The notes: generated from the letters alone by a model not told the origin. A DNA stretch of 64,000 nt from Ramlibacter aurantiacus (GCF_016722895.1 NZ_JAEQNA010000002.1:1-64000); one strand, 5' to 3'. Positions 1 to 10,393 are shown, numbered from the stretch's first letter. Made by a program: numbers and translations.

Positions 1-84
1 CCGATCGGCTACATACCGCCGGCAGAGGCTGAGGCAAACTACTACCGGCAATTCGCCAATCAGGCCCCCACCGCGGTGGCCTGA
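1..84 (+). CDS. IS3-family transposase OrfB, C-terminal fragment (cut by window edge)
   Basis: Frame 1 from base 1 reads PIGYIPPAEAEANYYRQ and then ends in a TGA at 82-84. This tail is highly characteristic of the integrase-core (DDE) subunit of IS3-group elements in Proteobacteria, where it follows the last catalytic region. Only the C-terminal 27 residues are inside the window, so integrity of the rest is unknown. The protein would catalyse element transposition with OrfA, normally as a frameshift product. Confidence 0.75.
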   Translation, partial: PIGYIPPAEAEANYYRQFANQAPTAVA

Positions 85-123
85 CTTAAACCAACTGGCC
101 TCCAGGAATCTCGGGGCGATTCA
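1..123 (+). mobile_element. 3' end of an IS3-family insertion sequence
   Basis: The first 84 bases encode the last 27 residues of an IS3-type transposase and are followed by a short AT-poor tail. The tail ends in TCTCGGGGCGATTCA (109-123), which reads outward as TGAATCGCCCCGAGA, the usual form of an IS3-group terminal inverted repeat. The element therefore enters from the left of the window and ends at about 123. The left inverted repeat and target duplication cannot be seen. Confidence 0.75.
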
Positions 124-363
124 GATGGGTTTGGCAGACGCTTACGAAGGTACAGCTGCGCCGGTGTCACTCGACCAGGATGACCACTCACGCCCTTCCC
201 CACCAGGAGAAGCACGACGCGACCAAACCGCGCGGCCGCGAACACGGGTTACCCACCGCAGCGGTCGGTGCATCGCAAGCGCCGCTCGCCGCGGTGGATA
301 ACCCTGCACCTATGAACGCTTGAGAACCAAGCTCAAACCCGTCCGTATGACGAGGTCAAGACA
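124..363. other. intergenic stretch between the IS end and comEA
   Basis: About 240 bases hold no convincing gene. A 55-codon open frame from ATG 125 has no ribosome binding site and no family resemblance. No clear terminator hairpin for the leftward comEA block is visible here. The IS probably inserted downstream of that block. Confidence 0.5.
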
Positions 364-681
364 TTACTTCTTCGGTTCCTTCGTGGGATCAGGCTTCAGT
401 TTAGTCGCACCAGGGGCTTTGAATGGGTCGCCGCCTACAGTGAGACCCTCAGAAGAAAGGCGCGCGGCTCTCGCCGGCCCGATACCGTTTACCCGTGCAA
501 TCAGGTCGTCCCAGTTCTTGAACGTACCGCTTTTACGCTGGTCAAGGATCAGCTTCGTGGTGGCTGGCCCCAGCCCTTTGACGGCATCCAGCTCTGCTTC
601 GCTAGCCTTGTTGACGTCGACTGCAGCGAAGGCCGCAACGCATAGCAGAGCGGCGCCGGCAACGATAATACGCTTGAGCAT
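364..681 (-). CDS. comEA: ComEA-family helix-hairpin-helix DNA-binding protein
   Basis: The product is a 105-residue exported protein that would bind incoming double-stranded DNA in the periplasm during natural transformation. Residues 1-19 form a signal peptide ending in an Ala-rich stretch. Residues 21-77 form two helix-hairpin-helix motifs (VDVNKASEAELDAVKGLGPA, then a second one with INGIGPARA-like NGIGPARAARL), the ComEA signature. A Lys/Pro-rich tail follows. The start is supported by a GAGGAGG Shine-Dalgarno (691-697 on the reverse strand). It lies 72 bases downstream of hldD and could be co-transcribed with it. No other competence genes are in the window. Confidence 0.88.
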   Translation of the reverse strand: MLKRIIVAGAALLCVAAFAAVDVNKASEAELDAVKGLGPATTKLILDQRKSGTFKNWDDLIARVNGIGPARAARLSSEGLTVGGDPFKAPGATKLKPDPTKEPKK

Positions 682-753
682 TAGGAATTTCCTCCTCGTG
701 AGTCAGTCCGAATTTGGACATACGCACTGTAAAAGAGGATGAAGCCGTTCCTA

Positions 754-1764
754 CTAATCTGCCTGTGAGTTTGTACGTAAGTGGCCGATATAGCTGCGCA
801 CGCCCTCTTCGACGCCCTGGAAGCTGTGCAGGCAGCCGACTTCCCGCAGGCGGTGGAGGTCAGCTTCCGTACGCACTTGGTACTTCCCGCGGAGTGCCTC
901 TGGGAAAGGGATGTACTCGATCAGGCCTGCGCTGGCGGCGCCGGCAGCGCTCAATGCCGGTAGCGCCGTCCTCATTGCGTTGACCACTGCGGCTGCGACA
1001 TCGTTGAATGGCTGAGCACGGCCAGTCCCAAGATTGAAGATCCCGCTCAGGCGCGGCTGGTCAAAGAACCACAGATTGACGGCGACGACATCATCTACAT
1101 GGACAAAGTCCCGTATCTGCTGGCCCGGTCCGTAGCCACCGTACTCTCCGAACAGCCGCACCTTTTCCTCCGCGCGAAACTGGTTGAACTGGTGAAACGC
1201 GACGCTGGCCATTCGACCCTTGTGCTGCTCCCTGGGACCATAGACGTTGAAGTAGCGAAAACCCACCACCTGATGCGTCGCGTGCTCGAACTGGGTGCCA
1301 AGTTCGCGCCTGAGGCGCTGGTCGAACAGGAGCTTGCTCCAGCCGTAGACGTTCAGCGGGCGCTCGCAGGCGGGCTCCTCCCTGAAGGTGTCGGATCCAC
1401 CATAGACGGCAGCCGACGACGCATAGAGCAACCGCGTGCCGCGCTCTTGGCAGGCCCGAAACAACCCACAAGAAGTCGTGTAGTTGTTCTCCATCATGAA
1501 CTTGCCGTTGGGCTCCATGGTGTCGCTGCAGGCGCCTTCGTGGAACACGGCCTCGATATGTCCGTAGTAGCCATCGCTAAAGGAGCCATAGAAGCGGTCC
1601 ACATCTACATAGTCCGCGATGCGCAGATCTGCGAGGTTTCGGAACTTGTCCCCTGCAGTCAAGTCGTCGACGGCAATGATGTCGTCGATGCCACGTGCAT
1701 TCAGACCCTTGATGATGTTGCTGCCGATGAAGCCGGCTGCGCCGGTAACCACGATGCGGGTCAT
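754..1764 (-). CDS. hldD: ADP-L-glycero-D-manno-heptose 6-epimerase
   Basis: This enzyme converts ADP-D-glycero-heptose to the L-glycero form used for the inner core of LPS. The 336-residue length is the usual family length. An N-terminal Rossmann motif GAAGFIGS (8-15) binds NADP, an SSAAVYG stretch (116-122) follows, and the catalytic pair Tyr140/Lys144 lies in YGWSK, as expected for an extended SDR epimerase. Its ATG overlaps the stop of rfaE1 by 4 bases (ATGA), so the two heptose genes are translationally coupled. Confidence 0.95.
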   Translation of the reverse strand: MTRIVVTGAAGFIGSNIIKGLNARGIDDIIAVDDLTAGDKFRNLADLRIADYVDVDRFYGSFSDGYYGHIEAVFHEGACSDTMEPNGKFMMENNYTTSCGLFRACQERGTRLLYASSAAVYGGSDTFREEPACERPLNVYGWSKLLFDQRLRRELGTQFEHATHQVVGFRYFNVYGPREQHKGRMASVAFHQFNQFRAEEKVRLFGEYGGYGPGQQIRDFVHVDDVVAVNLWFFDQPRLSGIFNLGTGRAQPFNDVAAAVVNAMRTALPALSAAGAASAGLIEYIPFPEALRGKYQVRTEADLHRLREVGCLHSFQGVEEGVRSYIGHLRTNSQAD

Positions 1765-2693
1765 CTAAAGAGTTCCTCGTAGGTAACGGTGGCCGTGCCG
1801 AATTTCGCCACGACGATCCCCGCAGCGTCATTGGCCAGTGGCACGGCGTCTCGGAGGGGCATCCCGGCCGCCACCAATGCGGCGAGCGTAGCGATCACAG
1901 TGTCCCCGGCACCCGTGACGTCGAAGACTTCCCGGGCCTTGGCATCCACGTGCATCTGGCCCCTGGAGTCGAACAAGGTCATTCCATCTTCACCGAGGGT
2001 GACCAATACCGCCTCCAGATCAAGTTCAGAACGCAGACTCTGCGCCTTCTGGTAGAGAGAGTCTGCGTCCGACCAGCCGCCGACGACCTCGCGCAACTCG
2101 GCCCGGTTGGGGGTGATGACGGTGGCCCCACGATACCTTCCGTATTCGCTCCCCTTCGGGTCGATAAGAACGGGTTTACCCAACGCGCGGGCCGTTGCGA
2201 TCATGGAGGTGATGTGGGCCAATCCACCTTTGCCATAGTCGGAAAAGAGCACCGCCTGATGGGACGGCGCCAGTTCCGCAAACGACTCACCTTGTTGCGC
2301 TAGCACCTCATGGTCGGGCTCATTTTCGAAGTCCATGCGTAGCAACTGCTGCTGCCGCCCGATCACCCGAAGCTTGACTGTTGTCTTCAGGCCCGGGTCT
2401 CGCCTCAGGTGAGCACTGATGCCGGTGTGCTCGAGCAGGCGTTCCAGACGCTCGCCAGCTTCATCGTCACCGACAACGCCGAGGAAGCTCGCCAGGCCAC
2501 CGAGCGTGACGACGTTGTAGGCCACGTTCGCCGCACCGCCAATTCGCTCTTCTTCGCGACTGATCTTCACCACCGGAACGGGGGCTTCCGGTGAGATCCG
2601 CTCCACCGCGCCGTGCCAGTAGCGGTCGAGCATGGCGTCGCCTACGACAAGGACGCGCACCTGGGCGAGTTGTTGCTGGGTTGGGTGATTCAT
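1761..2693 (-). CDS. rfaE1: D-glycero-beta-D-manno-heptose-7-phosphate kinase (RfaE domain I only)
   Basis: A 310-residue PfkB-family sugar kinase that phosphorylates heptose-7-phosphate at C1 in the ADP-heptose pathway. Sugar-binding GGAANVA (52-58) and the anion-hole/catalytic GAGD (261-264) are present. The frame stays open to about 2972, but homology begins at ATG 2693 (MNHPTQQ), which I use as the start. The nucleotidyltransferase domain of E. coli HldE is absent, so a separate rfaE2/hldC must lie elsewhere, as is common in Burkholderiales. Coupled to hldD by a 4-base overlap. Confidence 0.92.
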   Translation of the reverse strand: MNHPTQQQLAQVRVLVVGDAMLDRYWHGAVERISPEAPVPVVKISREEERIGGAANVAYNVVTLGGLASFLGVVGDDEAGERLERLLEHTGISAHLRRDPGLKTTVKLRVIGRQQQLLRMDFENEPDHEVLAQQGESFAELAPSHQAVLFSDYGKGGLAHITSMIATARALGKPVLIDPKGSEYGRYRGATVITPNRAELREVVGGWSDADSLYQKAQSLRSELDLEAVLVTLGEDGMTLFDSRGQMHVDAKAREVFDVTGAGDTVIATLAALVAAGMPLRDAVPLANDAAGIVVAKFGTATVTYEELFR

Positions 2694-2733
2694 CGGTCTG
2701 CGGGAATCATGGTTTTGTTCGTTGCAAGCTGGA

Positions 2734-3870
2734 TCAGAGTTCCTCGACCCGCCGTGCTGGATAGCTGTCCCAAGCTTGGCAGCCGGGGCATTGCCAGAAG
2801 TGCTGGTTGGCTTCGAAGCCGCACGCCGCGCAGCGATAGCGGGTAAGGGGCTTGACCGCCTGCTCGAGCGAACGCTGAAGAAGCGGATGCAACTCCTCGT
2901 GTTCCAGGCGTTCGCCCGCAAGCCAGCGTGTCGCCGCGACCAGAGAGGGTTCTCGTTCCAAGTGGCGAACATACAGTTCTCGGGATTTCTCGGAATCCTG
3001 TTCGAGTCGAACGAGCGCCTCGAGAACGTCCAGGGATGGGGCGACCTGCTGCATGTCCATCAGCGTTCGTACAGCTCGCTCGAGCTGACCGGTAGCCAGC
3101 GCCGAGTCTGCAAGGGGTTTGGCCACCAAGCCTGCGGCACGCGGCACCCGCTGCGCGACCTCCGTGAGGCAGTCCAGTGCAGCATGATCGTCACCTGCCC
3201 GGCGCAGAAGTGCTGCAAGCTCCAGTGCTGGCCGCGCTGAGCTGGGTGCGACATGCATAGCCTCCCGAAGGAGTCGCTCGGCCTCTTCGGCAGATGTGGC
3301 CTGAGCAGCCTGCTCGCAAAGGTAATGCGCCAGTCGTGGTCCAAAGTCCGCTTCACCTCGGGCCTGGAGCCGTCGGGCAATCTCGGTTGCCCGCGGCCAG
3401 TCGCGCGTGCGTTCATAGATGGCGAGCAGCGCCAACAGCGCCTGGGATTCGTAAATGCTGCCTTCTAGCTTGCGCAGTGCGTCTTCGGCGCGATCCAGTA
3501 GACCGGCCTTGAGAAAGTCCAGGGCCAGCGCATGCTGGGCACGTTGGCGATCGGCGCGGGTCAGGTCGCCGCGCGAAAGGAGGTGCTCGTGAACGCGGAC
3601 TGCGCGCTCGTACTCACCGCGGCGGCGAAACAGATTGCCAAGGGCGAAATGAAGCTCCGAAGTATCCGGATCGTTTCTTACCGCTTCGATAAATGCATCG
3701 ATTGCCTGGTCCTGCTGTTCGTTCAGCAGGAAATTGAGGCCTCGAAAGTACGCCTTCGGAGCCTGTCGGTTCTCGATACGAAGTTGCCGCAGATCCAGGC
3801 GCGATGCCATCCAGCCAAGCACAAAGGCAATCGGCAAGCCCCATAGCAACCAACTGAATTCAGATTCCAT
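2734..3870 (-). CDS. lapB: LPS assembly regulator LapB (TPR + rubredoxin-type zinc domain)
   Basis: A 378-residue inner-membrane-anchored TPR protein that, in E. coli, recruits LpxC to FtsH and controls LPS synthesis. One N-terminal transmembrane helix (about 5-20) is followed by repeated TPR motifs. The C-terminus has a rubredoxin-like metal knot with two Cys pairs (CAAC and CPGC). The start at ATG 3870 (MESEFSWLLW) gives the family N-terminus and an 11-base overlap with lapA. The longer open frame to 3987 covers lapA in another frame and is not used. The protein acts in the same pathway as the adjacent heptose genes. Confidence 0.92.
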   Translation of the reverse strand: MESEFSWLLWGLPIAFVLGWMASRLDLRQLRIENRQAPKAYFRGLNFLLNEQQDQAIDAFIEAVRNDPDTSELHFALGNLFRRRGEYERAVRVHEHLLSRGDLTRADRQRAQHALALDFLKAGLLDRAEDALRKLEGSIYESQALLALLAIYERTRDWPRATEIARRLQARGEADFGPRLAHYLCEQAAQATSAEEAERLLREAMHVAPSSARPALELAALLRRAGDDHAALDCLTEVAQRVPRAAGLVAKPLADSALATGQLERAVRTLMDMQQVAPSLDVLEALVRLEQDSEKSRELYVRHLEREPSLVAATRWLAGERLEHEELHPLLQRSLEQAVKPLTRYRCAACGFEANQHFWQCPGCQAWDSYPARRVEEL

Positions 3871-4132
3871 GTGGCTCCGCCGGCGCGGGCTCTGCGGCCG
3901 CTGGAGGCTGGCTCCGGCGTGCAGCGCTGCGTTGCTTCCACCAGCGTGGGACCATTCCCAGCGCCCCCACGGCAAGTCCGATGGCAAATGCGGCGAGCAC
4001 TACCAGCACGAGTGCGGTGTTCCAGTGCGCGCCGAAAAAGAAGTGCACGGTCACACTGTGCTGGTTGTTCAATGCAAAGGCGAACAGGGTGAAAAAAATG
4101 GCTGCCCTAAGCAGCCATGAGAGGTATTTCAT
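3860..4132 (-). CDS. lapA: LapA-family membrane protein
   Basis: A 90-residue inner-membrane protein with two hydrophobic helices (about 4-21 and 38-60) and a basic then Pro/Ala-rich cytoplasmic tail, the LapA (DUF1049) layout. LapA is the usual partner gene of lapB. Its 3' end overlaps the lapB start by 11 bases, which supports co-translation. Confidence 0.88.
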   Translation of the reverse strand: MKYLSWLLRAAIFFTLFAFALNNQHSVTVHFFFGAHWNTALVLVVLAAFAIGLAVGALGMVPRWWKQRSAARRSQPPAAAEPAPAEPHGI

Positions 4133-4167
4133 TCGGCTCCTTGGCTGGCCGAATTCTAGGCGGCCGG

Positions 4168-4467
4168 CTAGCCTTCCAGTTCCCGGGTCCGCTGGTCCAC
4201 CGCCTCACGCAGGGCCTTGCCCGGCTTGAAGTGCGGAACGCGCTTTTCCGGAATTTGTACGCTTTCGCCCGACCGTGGGTTTCGGCCCGTGCGGGGTGGC
4301 CGGCGGTTCACGGAGAAGCTGCCGAAGCCGCGGATTTCGATGCGATGTCCGCGCACCAAGGCTTCGGACATCGCATCGAGGATCGTCTTCACCGCGAACT
4401 CGGCATCACGCTGAGTAAGCTGGGCAAAGCGGCTGGCCAGTTCGTCGACGAGATCGCTGCGTGTCAT
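4168..4467 (-). CDS. ihfB: integration host factor subunit beta
   Basis: A 99-residue DNA-bending protein of the HU/IHF family. It carries the core [20 protein letters not shown] and a [11 protein letters not shown]-terminal region. The intercalating-proline arm appears in [15 protein letters not shown]. It forms a heterodimer with IhfA, which is not in the window. The position directly downstream of rpsA is conserved widely in Proteobacteria. Confidence 0.93.
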   Translation of the reverse strand: MTRSDLVDELASRFAQLTQRDAEFAVKTILDAMSEALVRGHRIEIRGFGSFSVNRRPPRTGRNPRSGESVQIPEKRVPHFKPGKALREAVDQRTRELEG

Positions 4468-4534
4468 GCGCGGTCGGAGGCGAGATGGCGCGGCAGCCCC
4501 ACGACAAGCGGTTGCGGCGCCATCTTTGCTGGCC

Positions 4535-6211
4535 TTACTTCTCGAGCTTGGCTCGCAGCAGGGCGCCGAGGCTGGTCGTGCCGGCGTTCTCGCGTGAAGA
4601 CTGCTGGCTCAGGCTGGCCATCGCCTCCTGCTGGTCCACCATGTCCTTGGCCTTGATCGACAACTGGATGTTGCGGGTCTTGCGGTCCACATTCACAACC
4701 ACCGCGGAGACCTCATCGCCTTCCTTGAGCACGTTGCGAGCGTCTTCCACGCGATCACGTGAAATCTCGCTGGCACGCAGGTAGCCGATGATGTCCTGGC
4801 CCAGGTCGATCTCGGCGCCCTTGGGATCAACCGTCTTGACCTTGCCGGACACCACCGAACCCTTGTCGTTGACGGACACGAAGGTCGTGAACGGATCCTG
4901 GTCCAGTTGCTTGATGCCCAAAGAAATGCGTTCGCGATCGACATCGACGGCCAACACCACGGCTTCGACTTCCTGGCCCTTCTTGTAGTTGCGAACGGCG
5001 GCTTCGCCGGGCTCGTTCCAAGACAGGTCGGACAGGTGCACCAGGCCATCGATACCGGCCGCCAGGCCGACGAATACGCCGAAGTCGGTGATGGACTTGA
5101 TCGGGCCCTTGACGCGGTCGCCGCGCTTGGTGTCTTGCGCGAACTCTTGCCAGGGGTTCGGCTTGCACTGCTTCATGCCCAGGGAGATGCGACGCTTGTC
5201 CTCGTCGATCTCAAGGATCATCACTTCGACTTCGTCACCCAGCGAGACAACCTTGGACGGCGCGACGTTCTTGTTGGTCCAGTCCATCTCGGACACGTGC
5301 ACCAGGCCTTCGATGCCGGGCTCGAGTTCGACGAACGCGCCGTAATCGGCGATGTTGGTGACCTTGCCGAACATGCGCGTGCCCTGGGGATAGCGGCGCG
5401 ACACGCCCATCCACGGGTCATCGCCCATCTGTTTCAGGCCCAGCGATACGCGGTTCTTTTCAGTGTCGAACTTGAGGATCTTGGCCGTGATCTCCTGGCC
5501 GGCCTGCACGACCTCGCTCGGATGGCGCACCCGACGCCAGGCCATGTCGGTGATGTGCAGCAGGCCGTCGATGCCGCCGAGGTCGACGAATGCGCCGTAC
5601 TCGGTGATGTTCTTGACCACTCCACGGACGATGGACCCTTCCTTCAGGGTTTCCATCAGCTTGGCGCGCTCTTCGCCCATGGACGCTTCGACCACGGCGC
5701 GGCGGCTCAGCACCACGTTGTTGCGCTTCCGATCGAGTTTGATGACCTTGAACTCCATCGTCTTGTTTTCGTATGGAGTCAGGTCCTTGATCGGGCGCGT
5801 GTCGATCAGGGAGCCGGGCAGGAACGCCCGGATACCGTTGACCAGGACCGTGAGGCCGCCTTTGACCTTGCCCGTGGTCGTGCCGGTCACGAACTCGCCG
5901 GACTCGAGCGCCTTCTCGAGCGCCATCCAAGACGCCAGGCGCTTGGCCTTGTCGCGGGACAGGATCGTGTCGCCGTAGCCGTTCTCGATGGCATCGATGG
6001 CCACCGAGACGAAGTCGCCAACCTGGACTTCGATTTCGCCCTGATCGTTCTTGAACTCGTCGATAGGCACGTAGGCTTCAGACTTGAGGCCAGCGTTCAC
6101 CACGACGAAGTTGTGTTCGATTCGTACCACCTCGGCGGTGATGACCTCCCCGGCGCGCATTTCGGCACGCTGCAGGGATTCTTCGAACAGGGCGGCAAAA
6201 GATTCAGACAT
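4535..6211 (-). CDS. rpsA: 30S ribosomal protein S1
   Basis: A 558-residue protein with six consecutive S1/OB-fold RNA-binding repeats, each showing the G-x-V-x(n)-YGAFV-x-L form (e.g. [20 protein letters not shown]). It binds mRNA on the 30S subunit to support translation initiation on leaderful messages. Length matches E. coli S1 (557). It is preceded by aroA-cmk and followed by ihfB, reproducing the conserved cmk-rpsA-ihfB order. The 165 bases between the aroA-cmk stop and rpsA may hold its promoter, but I see no strong hexamers. Confidence 0.97.
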   Translation of the reverse strand: MSESFAALFEESLQRAEMRAGEVITAEVVRIEHNFVVVNAGLKSEAYVPIDEFKNDQGEIEVQVGDFVSVAIDAIENGYGDTILSRDKAKRLASWMALEKALESGEFVTGTTTGKVKGGLTVLVNGIRAFLPGSLIDTRPIKDLTPYENKTMEFKVIKLDRKRNNVVLSRRAVVEASMGEERAKLMETLKEGSIVRGVVKNITEYGAFVDLGGIDGLLHITDMAWRRVRHPSEVVQAGQEITAKILKFDTEKNRVSLGLKQMGDDPWMGVSRRYPQGTRMFGKVTNIADYGAFVELEPGIEGLVHVSEMDWTNKNVAPSKVVSLGDEVEVMILEIDEDKRRISLGMKQCKPNPWQEFAQDTKRGDRVKGPIKSITDFGVFVGLAAGIDGLVHLSDLSWNEPGEAAVRNYKKGQEVEAVVLAVDVDRERISLGIKQLDQDPFTTFVSVNDKGSVVSGKVKTVDPKGAEIDLGQDIIGYLRASEISRDRVEDARNVLKEGDEVSAVVVNVDRKTRNIQLSIKAKDMVDQQEAMASLSQQSSRENAGTTSLGALLRAKLEK

Positions 6212-6376
6212 TCAGGTTCCTTGCACGTCCACAGGTTTCCATCAGCACCATTGCTAACGTTCTTATGGCTGGGACGGCGCTTGTTGCGGCTGCTGCCGCG
6301 ATTGAGGTTGATGATCCCGTTTCGCCAATGCGCTGTCGCGCGGAAGGAGCGTCACGGGTCCCGTTGGCAGACGCGC

Positions 6377-8371
6377 TCAAGTGTCCTTGAACGGCTGCCG
6401 TTCTTCCCACCACCGGAGCACCTGGTCGACCGATTCCTCGATCGACTGTTCGGAGTTGTCCAGCAGAAGGGCATCTTGCGCGGCTTTGAGGGGCGCCACC
6501 GCCCGCTGCGAATCCCGCGCATCGCGCGCCTCCAAGTCGGCGCGAAGGACGTCAATTGTAGTGGCTATCCCTTTTGCACTCAATTGACGCTGTCGCCGGT
6601 CGGCGCGCTGGGCAGCGCTCGCGGTGAGGTAGACCTTGAGCGCCGCACCCGGAAAAATCACGGTGCCCATGTCCCGTCCGTCGGCAACGAGTCCAGGCAA
6701 CTGCCGAAAGCCGCGTTGCAGCTCGACCAGGGCTGTTCTCACGGCCGGCAACGCCGACACCCGCGACGCGTTCATGCCGGCCTCTTCCGTTCGAATCGCA
6801 TCGGTTACGTCCTGGCCGTCGAGCAATACCCGGTCAGCGGCGAACCGCACAGGCAGGGTCGCCGCGACGGCTGCAATCTCGCTTTCTCGCTGGGCGGTGA
6901 GTTCCAGCCCGGCATTCCGCGCAGCCAGGGCCGCGATCCGGTAAAGGGCGCCGGAGTCCAGGTAGTGATAGCCGAGGCGGTCGGCGACGCGCGAAGCCAG
7001 CGTGCCCTTTCCAGAGGCGGTGGGGCCGTCGATGCAAATGACTGGAATGTGTTCTGGCGCCGTGCGGGCCACCGTGAACAGTGTTTCGAAGTACTGGGGA
7101 AAGGTCTTGCCCACACATTTCGGGTCCTCGACCCGCACGGTAGTACCTTGGTCTGCGAAGGCGGCCAGCGAGAAGCACATCGCCATCCGGTGGTCGTCAT
7201 ACGTGCCGATCCGTGCTGACTTCCAGACGTCCGGCGGGGTGATCCGAAGCCAGTCGGCACCTTCCTCCACCCGAGCCCCCAGCTTGCGAAGCTCCGTGGC
7301 CATGGCGGCGATCCGATCGGTTTCCTTCACGCGCCAGCTGGCGATGTTGCGAAGCACGCTGCTGCCGCCCGTCGCGTACAAGGCCATGACGCCCAAGGTC
7401 ATGGCCGCGTCCGGGATGTGGTTGCAGTCGATGTTGATCGGCCGCAGAGGCCAGGCGCCGCGGCGCACTTCAATCCAGTTGGGGCCGCTGCGCACGTCGG
7501 CCCCCATCAGCTGGGCCGCTTCGACGAAGCGGATGTCTCCCTGAATGGAGTCATGCCCCAGCCCTTCGATACGCAGGACGCGTCCATCGTGGGCCGCGAT
7601 GGCACCCAACGCGATGAAGTAGCTCGCGGAAGAGGCGTCAGCCTCCACATGCACCTCGCCCGGCGATACCAGTCGGCTGCCAGCTGGAATGATGAAACGT
7701 CGCCAACCGTCGCGCCGCACCGCTACGCCAAATCGCGCCAGCAGGTTCAGCGTGATCTCGATGTACGGCCTGGAGACGAGTTCGCCCTCCACCTCGATGG
7801 TGATGTCCTGTTGCGCCACCAGCGGTAGCGCCATCAGCAGGGCCGTGAGAAATTGGCTGGAGACGTCACCCCGCACCGGGATCGCCTCCGTCAACCGCAA
7901 CTGAGGGCGTCCGATGCGAAGGGGCGGAAAGCCTTGTTGCGCCAGGTAGTCAATCGTGCAGCCCAGCTTGCGCAGCGCATCGACGAGGTCGCCAATCGGC
8001 CGTTCGTGCATGCGGGGCACACCCGACAGCTCGAACTCCCCCCCAAGCACGGCCAAGGCCGCGGTCAGCGGGCGCATCGCGGTGCCGGCGTTGCCGAGGA
8101 ACAGCTTCGCGGGCTTTGCCGGCGGCAGCCCCGCCAGGCCGGTGATCCGCAATACGCCCCCATGTCGACTCAGCGAGCAGCCCAGTTGCTCCAGTGCTTT
8201 GAGCATGACCAGCGTGTCGTCGGAATCGAGCAGGTCGTGGACTGCCGTCGTGCCCTCGCACAGGGCCGCAAGCAGCAGCACGCGATTCGAGATGCTTTTG
8301 GAGCCAGGCAGGCGCACCACGCCATCGGCCGAGTCGAGAGGGGGCAGGTCGAGGAACTCGGTCGTGTACAT
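6377..8371 (-). CDS. aroA-cmk: fused 3-phosphoshikimate 1-carboxyvinyltransferase / cytidylate kinase
   Basis: One 664-residue frame carries two enzymes. Residues 1 to about 435 are EPSP synthase (shikimate pathway step 6), with [10 protein letters not shown] near 21-30, [13 protein letters not shown] and [11 protein letters not shown]. Residues from about 445 on are CMP kinase, with the P-loop GPTASGKGT, a YLDSGALYR region and [12 protein letters not shown]. No stop or frameshift separates them. The fusion is known in several Comamonadaceae. The start is ATG 8371 (MYTTEF), just 2 bases after the tyrA stop, so expression is probably coupled to tyrA-pheA. Confidence 0.93.
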   Translation of the reverse strand: MYTTEFLDLPPLDSADGVVRLPGSKSISNRVLLLAALCEGTTAVHDLLDSDDTLVMLKALEQLGCSLSRHGGVLRITGLAGLPPAKPAKLFLGNAGTAMRPLTAALAVLGGEFELSGVPRMHERPIGDLVDALRKLGCTIDYLAQQGFPPLRIGRPQLRLTEAIPVRGDVSSQFLTALLMALPLVAQQDITIEVEGELVSRPYIEITLNLLARFGVAVRRDGWRRFIIPAGSRLVSPGEVHVEADASSASYFIALGAIAAHDGRVLRIEGLGHDSIQGDIRFVEAAQLMGADVRSGPNWIEVRRGAWPLRPINIDCNHIPDAAMTLGVMALYATGGSSVLRNIASWRVKETDRIAAMATELRKLGARVEEGADWLRITPPDVWKSARIGTYDDHRMAMCFSLAAFADQGTTVRVEDPKCVGKTFPQYFETLFTVARTAPEHIPVICIDGPTASGKGTLASRVADRLGYHYLDSGALYRIAALAARNAGLELTAQRESEIAAVAATLPVRFAADRVLLDGQDVTDAIRTEEAGMNASRVSALPAVRTALVELQRGFRQLPGLVADGRDMGTVIFPGAALKVYLTASAAQRADRRQRQLSAKGIATTIDVLRADLEARDARDSQRAVAPLKAAQDALLLDNSEQSIEESVDQVLRWWEERQPFKDT

Positions 8372-8373
8372 CG

Positions 8374-9249
8374 CTAATCTTCCAGCCTCTGTCCCATCCG
8401 CCAACGGGCGCGGATCTCGCTGGCAGCGCGGATCAGGCCTTCCAATTCGTGAGCGTTTCCCTCTTCGATCAACTTCTCGAACCGGGCCAGGGCATCGCGG
8501 AATTGCCTGGACTGTGCGAGCAACTCGGTGCGATTGGCCAGCAAGATGTCGCGCCAAACGGCTGGATCGCTGGCCGCGATGCGTGTGAAGTCCCTGAACC
8601 CAGGGCCCGCCAGCGACAAAAATTCCTGCCCTTGCGGTTGCTCGTGAATGCTCGTGACCAACCCGTAGGCCAGCACATGCGGCAGATGGCTCACGGCGGC
8701 GTAGGCTGCATCGTGCGCGTCGGGTGACATCTTCAGCACGCGAGAGCCGATTGCCTGCCACACCTGCTCGGCCCGCTTGAGCTGTGCAACCAGGGTGCGT
8801 TCGATGGGCGTGATGATCACTTGCCGGTCTGTGTACAGGTCGGAGGCGGCATGCTCGACACCAGCATTTTCCTTGCCGGTGATGGGGTGGCACGGCACGA
8901 ACGTGCCCACCTGATCGCGGAGCACGCGGCGGGCCGCGTCAACCACGTCGCGCTTGGTCGATCCCACGTCCATCAGCAGCATGTCCGGCCGAACCAAGTG
9001 CCTGATGGCCTTCAGCGTGCTTTCCGTGGCGGAAACCGGCACCGCGAGCAGGACGATGTCTGCGCCGCTCACGGCCAGTAGGGCCGATGGGGCCTCGACG
9101 TCGATCACGCCGAGTTGTCGCGCGCGCTCCGTGGTCGAGGGGGACTTGCTGTAGCCGACCACGCGCTTGACAAGGCCAGCGCGGCGCAACGCCAGGGCAA
9201 AGGAGCCCCCCATGAGGCCACAGCCGATCAGGCCCAGTTGTTCGAACAT
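8374..9249 (-). CDS. tyrA: prephenate dehydrogenase family protein
   Basis: A 291-residue NAD(P)-dependent enzyme that oxidatively decarboxylates prephenate (or arogenate) in tyrosine synthesis. The N-terminal dinucleotide motif [11 protein letters not shown] is followed by a helical dimerisation domain containing HPITGKE and [10 protein letters not shown]. No chorismate mutase or ACT domain is attached. It sits 4 bases downstream of pheA and 2 bases upstream of aroA-cmk in one tight leftward operon. Confidence 0.92.
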   Translation of the reverse strand: MFEQLGLIGCGLMGGSFALALRRAGLVKRVVGYSKSPSTTERARQLGVIDVEAPSALLAVSGADIVLLAVPVSATESTLKAIRHLVRPDMLLMDVGSTKRDVVDAARRVLRDQVGTFVPCHPITGKENAGVEHAASDLYTDRQVIITPIERTLVAQLKRAEQVWQAIGSRVLKMSPDAHDAAYAAVSHLPHVLAYGLVTSIHEQPQGQEFLSLAGPGFRDFTRIAASDPAVWRDILLANRTELLAQSRQFRDALARFEKLIEEGNAHELEGLIRAASEIRARWRMGQRLED

Positions 9250-9253
9250 GGCG

Positions 9254-10336
9254 CTAGTCGTTCACAGGGTAGGTGCCCAGCACCTTGTAGAACGCGCACA
9301 AGTCGCGCAGGTCGGACAGTGTGGCTGCTATCTGCGGCTGTGACGGGTGCCCCTGGATGTCAATGAAGAAGTAGTACTCCCACTGGCCTGACCGAGCTGG
9401 ACGTGACTCAAAGCGCGTCATGGAAACGCCGTGCTGCTTCAGCGGCATCAGCAGGTCATGTACCGCGCCGGGGCGGTTGGGCACCGACACCACCAGGCTC
9501 ACGCAATCCTTGCCGGACGCCTGGGGCGCCTGTAGCTTCTGCGGTAGGCAGACGATCGCGAACCGGGTGCGATTGAAGGCATCGTCCTGGATGGCCTGCG
9601 CTGCGAGGTGCAAGCCGAATTCGCTGCCGGCCCGTTCCCCGGCAATGGCGGCCCAGTTGGGGTGGCTGGCAGCCAGTCGCGCACCCTCCGCGTTGCTGGA
9701 CACGGCCCGTCTCTCGGCGTCGGGCAGATGCTTGTTCAGCCAGCCCTGGCACTGCGCCAAGGCTTGCGGATGGGCCAGCACCGCCTCGATGCCCTCGAGC
9801 GATGCGCTGCTGCGCAGCAGGTGGTGGCGCACCATCAGGCTGATCTCTCCGACGATGTGCAGAGGAGAGGTCAGCAGCAGGTCCAGCGACCGGGTGACCA
9901 CGCCCTCGGTGCTGTTTTCCACCGGCACCACGCCGAAGTCGGCATTACCGGAGGAGGCGGAATGGAACACCTCGTCAAAGCTCACGCAGGGCACATGCTC
10001 GATGCTGGAGCCGAAGAACTCGAGCGCGGCCTGCTCGCTGAACGTGCCCGCCGGGCCTAGGTAGGCGACGCGTTGCGGCGCTTCAAGCGCGCGGCACGCA
10101 GACATGATCTCGCGCCAGATGGTGGCGACATTTTCGGGCTTGAGCGGTCCCGGGTTGGCCTGCTGCAATCCGTGGATCACCTGTGCCTCGCGCTCGGGCC
10201 GGTAAACAGGCGAGCGTTCGGCCCGCTTGATTTCGCCAACTTCGTTGGCCAGCGCCGCCCTGCGGTTCAGCAACTGGAGCAGTTCACGGTCGACCGCATC
10301 GATGTCGGTCCTCAATGTCGCCAGGTTCTTTGCCAT
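9254..10336 (-). CDS. pheA: bifunctional chorismate mutase / prephenate dehydratase
   Basis: A 360-residue P-protein for phenylalanine synthesis. Residues 1-85 are an AroQ chorismate mutase (LNRRAALANEVGEIKR). Residues about 90-270 are prephenate dehydratase (AYLGPAGTFSEQAA, VVPVENSTEG). The C-terminus is an ACT regulatory domain with the Phe-binding ESRPARSG form, implying feedback control. I use ATG 10336 (MAKNLATLR). A GTG at 10354 would add six residues. Unusually, gyrA ends only 57 bases upstream and no serC is present between them. Confidence 0.92.
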   Translation of the reverse strand: MAKNLATLRTDIDAVDRELLQLLNRRAALANEVGEIKRAERSPVYRPEREAQVIHGLQQANPGPLKPENVATIWREIMSACRALEAPQRVAYLGPAGTFSEQAALEFFGSSIEHVPCVSFDEVFHSASSGNADFGVVPVENSTEGVVTRSLDLLLTSPLHIVGEISLMVRHHLLRSSASLEGIEAVLAHPQALAQCQGWLNKHLPDAERRAVSSNAEGARLAASHPNWAAIAGERAGSEFGLHLAAQAIQDDAFNRTRFAIVCLPQKLQAPQASGKDCVSLVVSVPNRPGAVHDLLMPLKQHGVSMTRFESRPARSGQWEYYFFIDIQGHPSQPQIAATLSDLRDLCAFYKVLGTYPVND

Positions 10337-10393
10337 CTCAGCCAAAAGTGGCACGGCGCGCTGGGGCGCGCCGTGGGGTGGGGGAGGGGCCTG

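Noticed and set aside
125-301. 55-codon frame after the IS end
   Set aside because: No Shine-Dalgarno, no family match and an Arg/Pro-rich end.
4907-7219. Long open frame on the + strand opposite rpsA and aroA-cmk
   Set aside because: It lies across two clearly coding genes and shows His/Arg/Asp-rich composition typical of antisense frames in GC-rich DNA.
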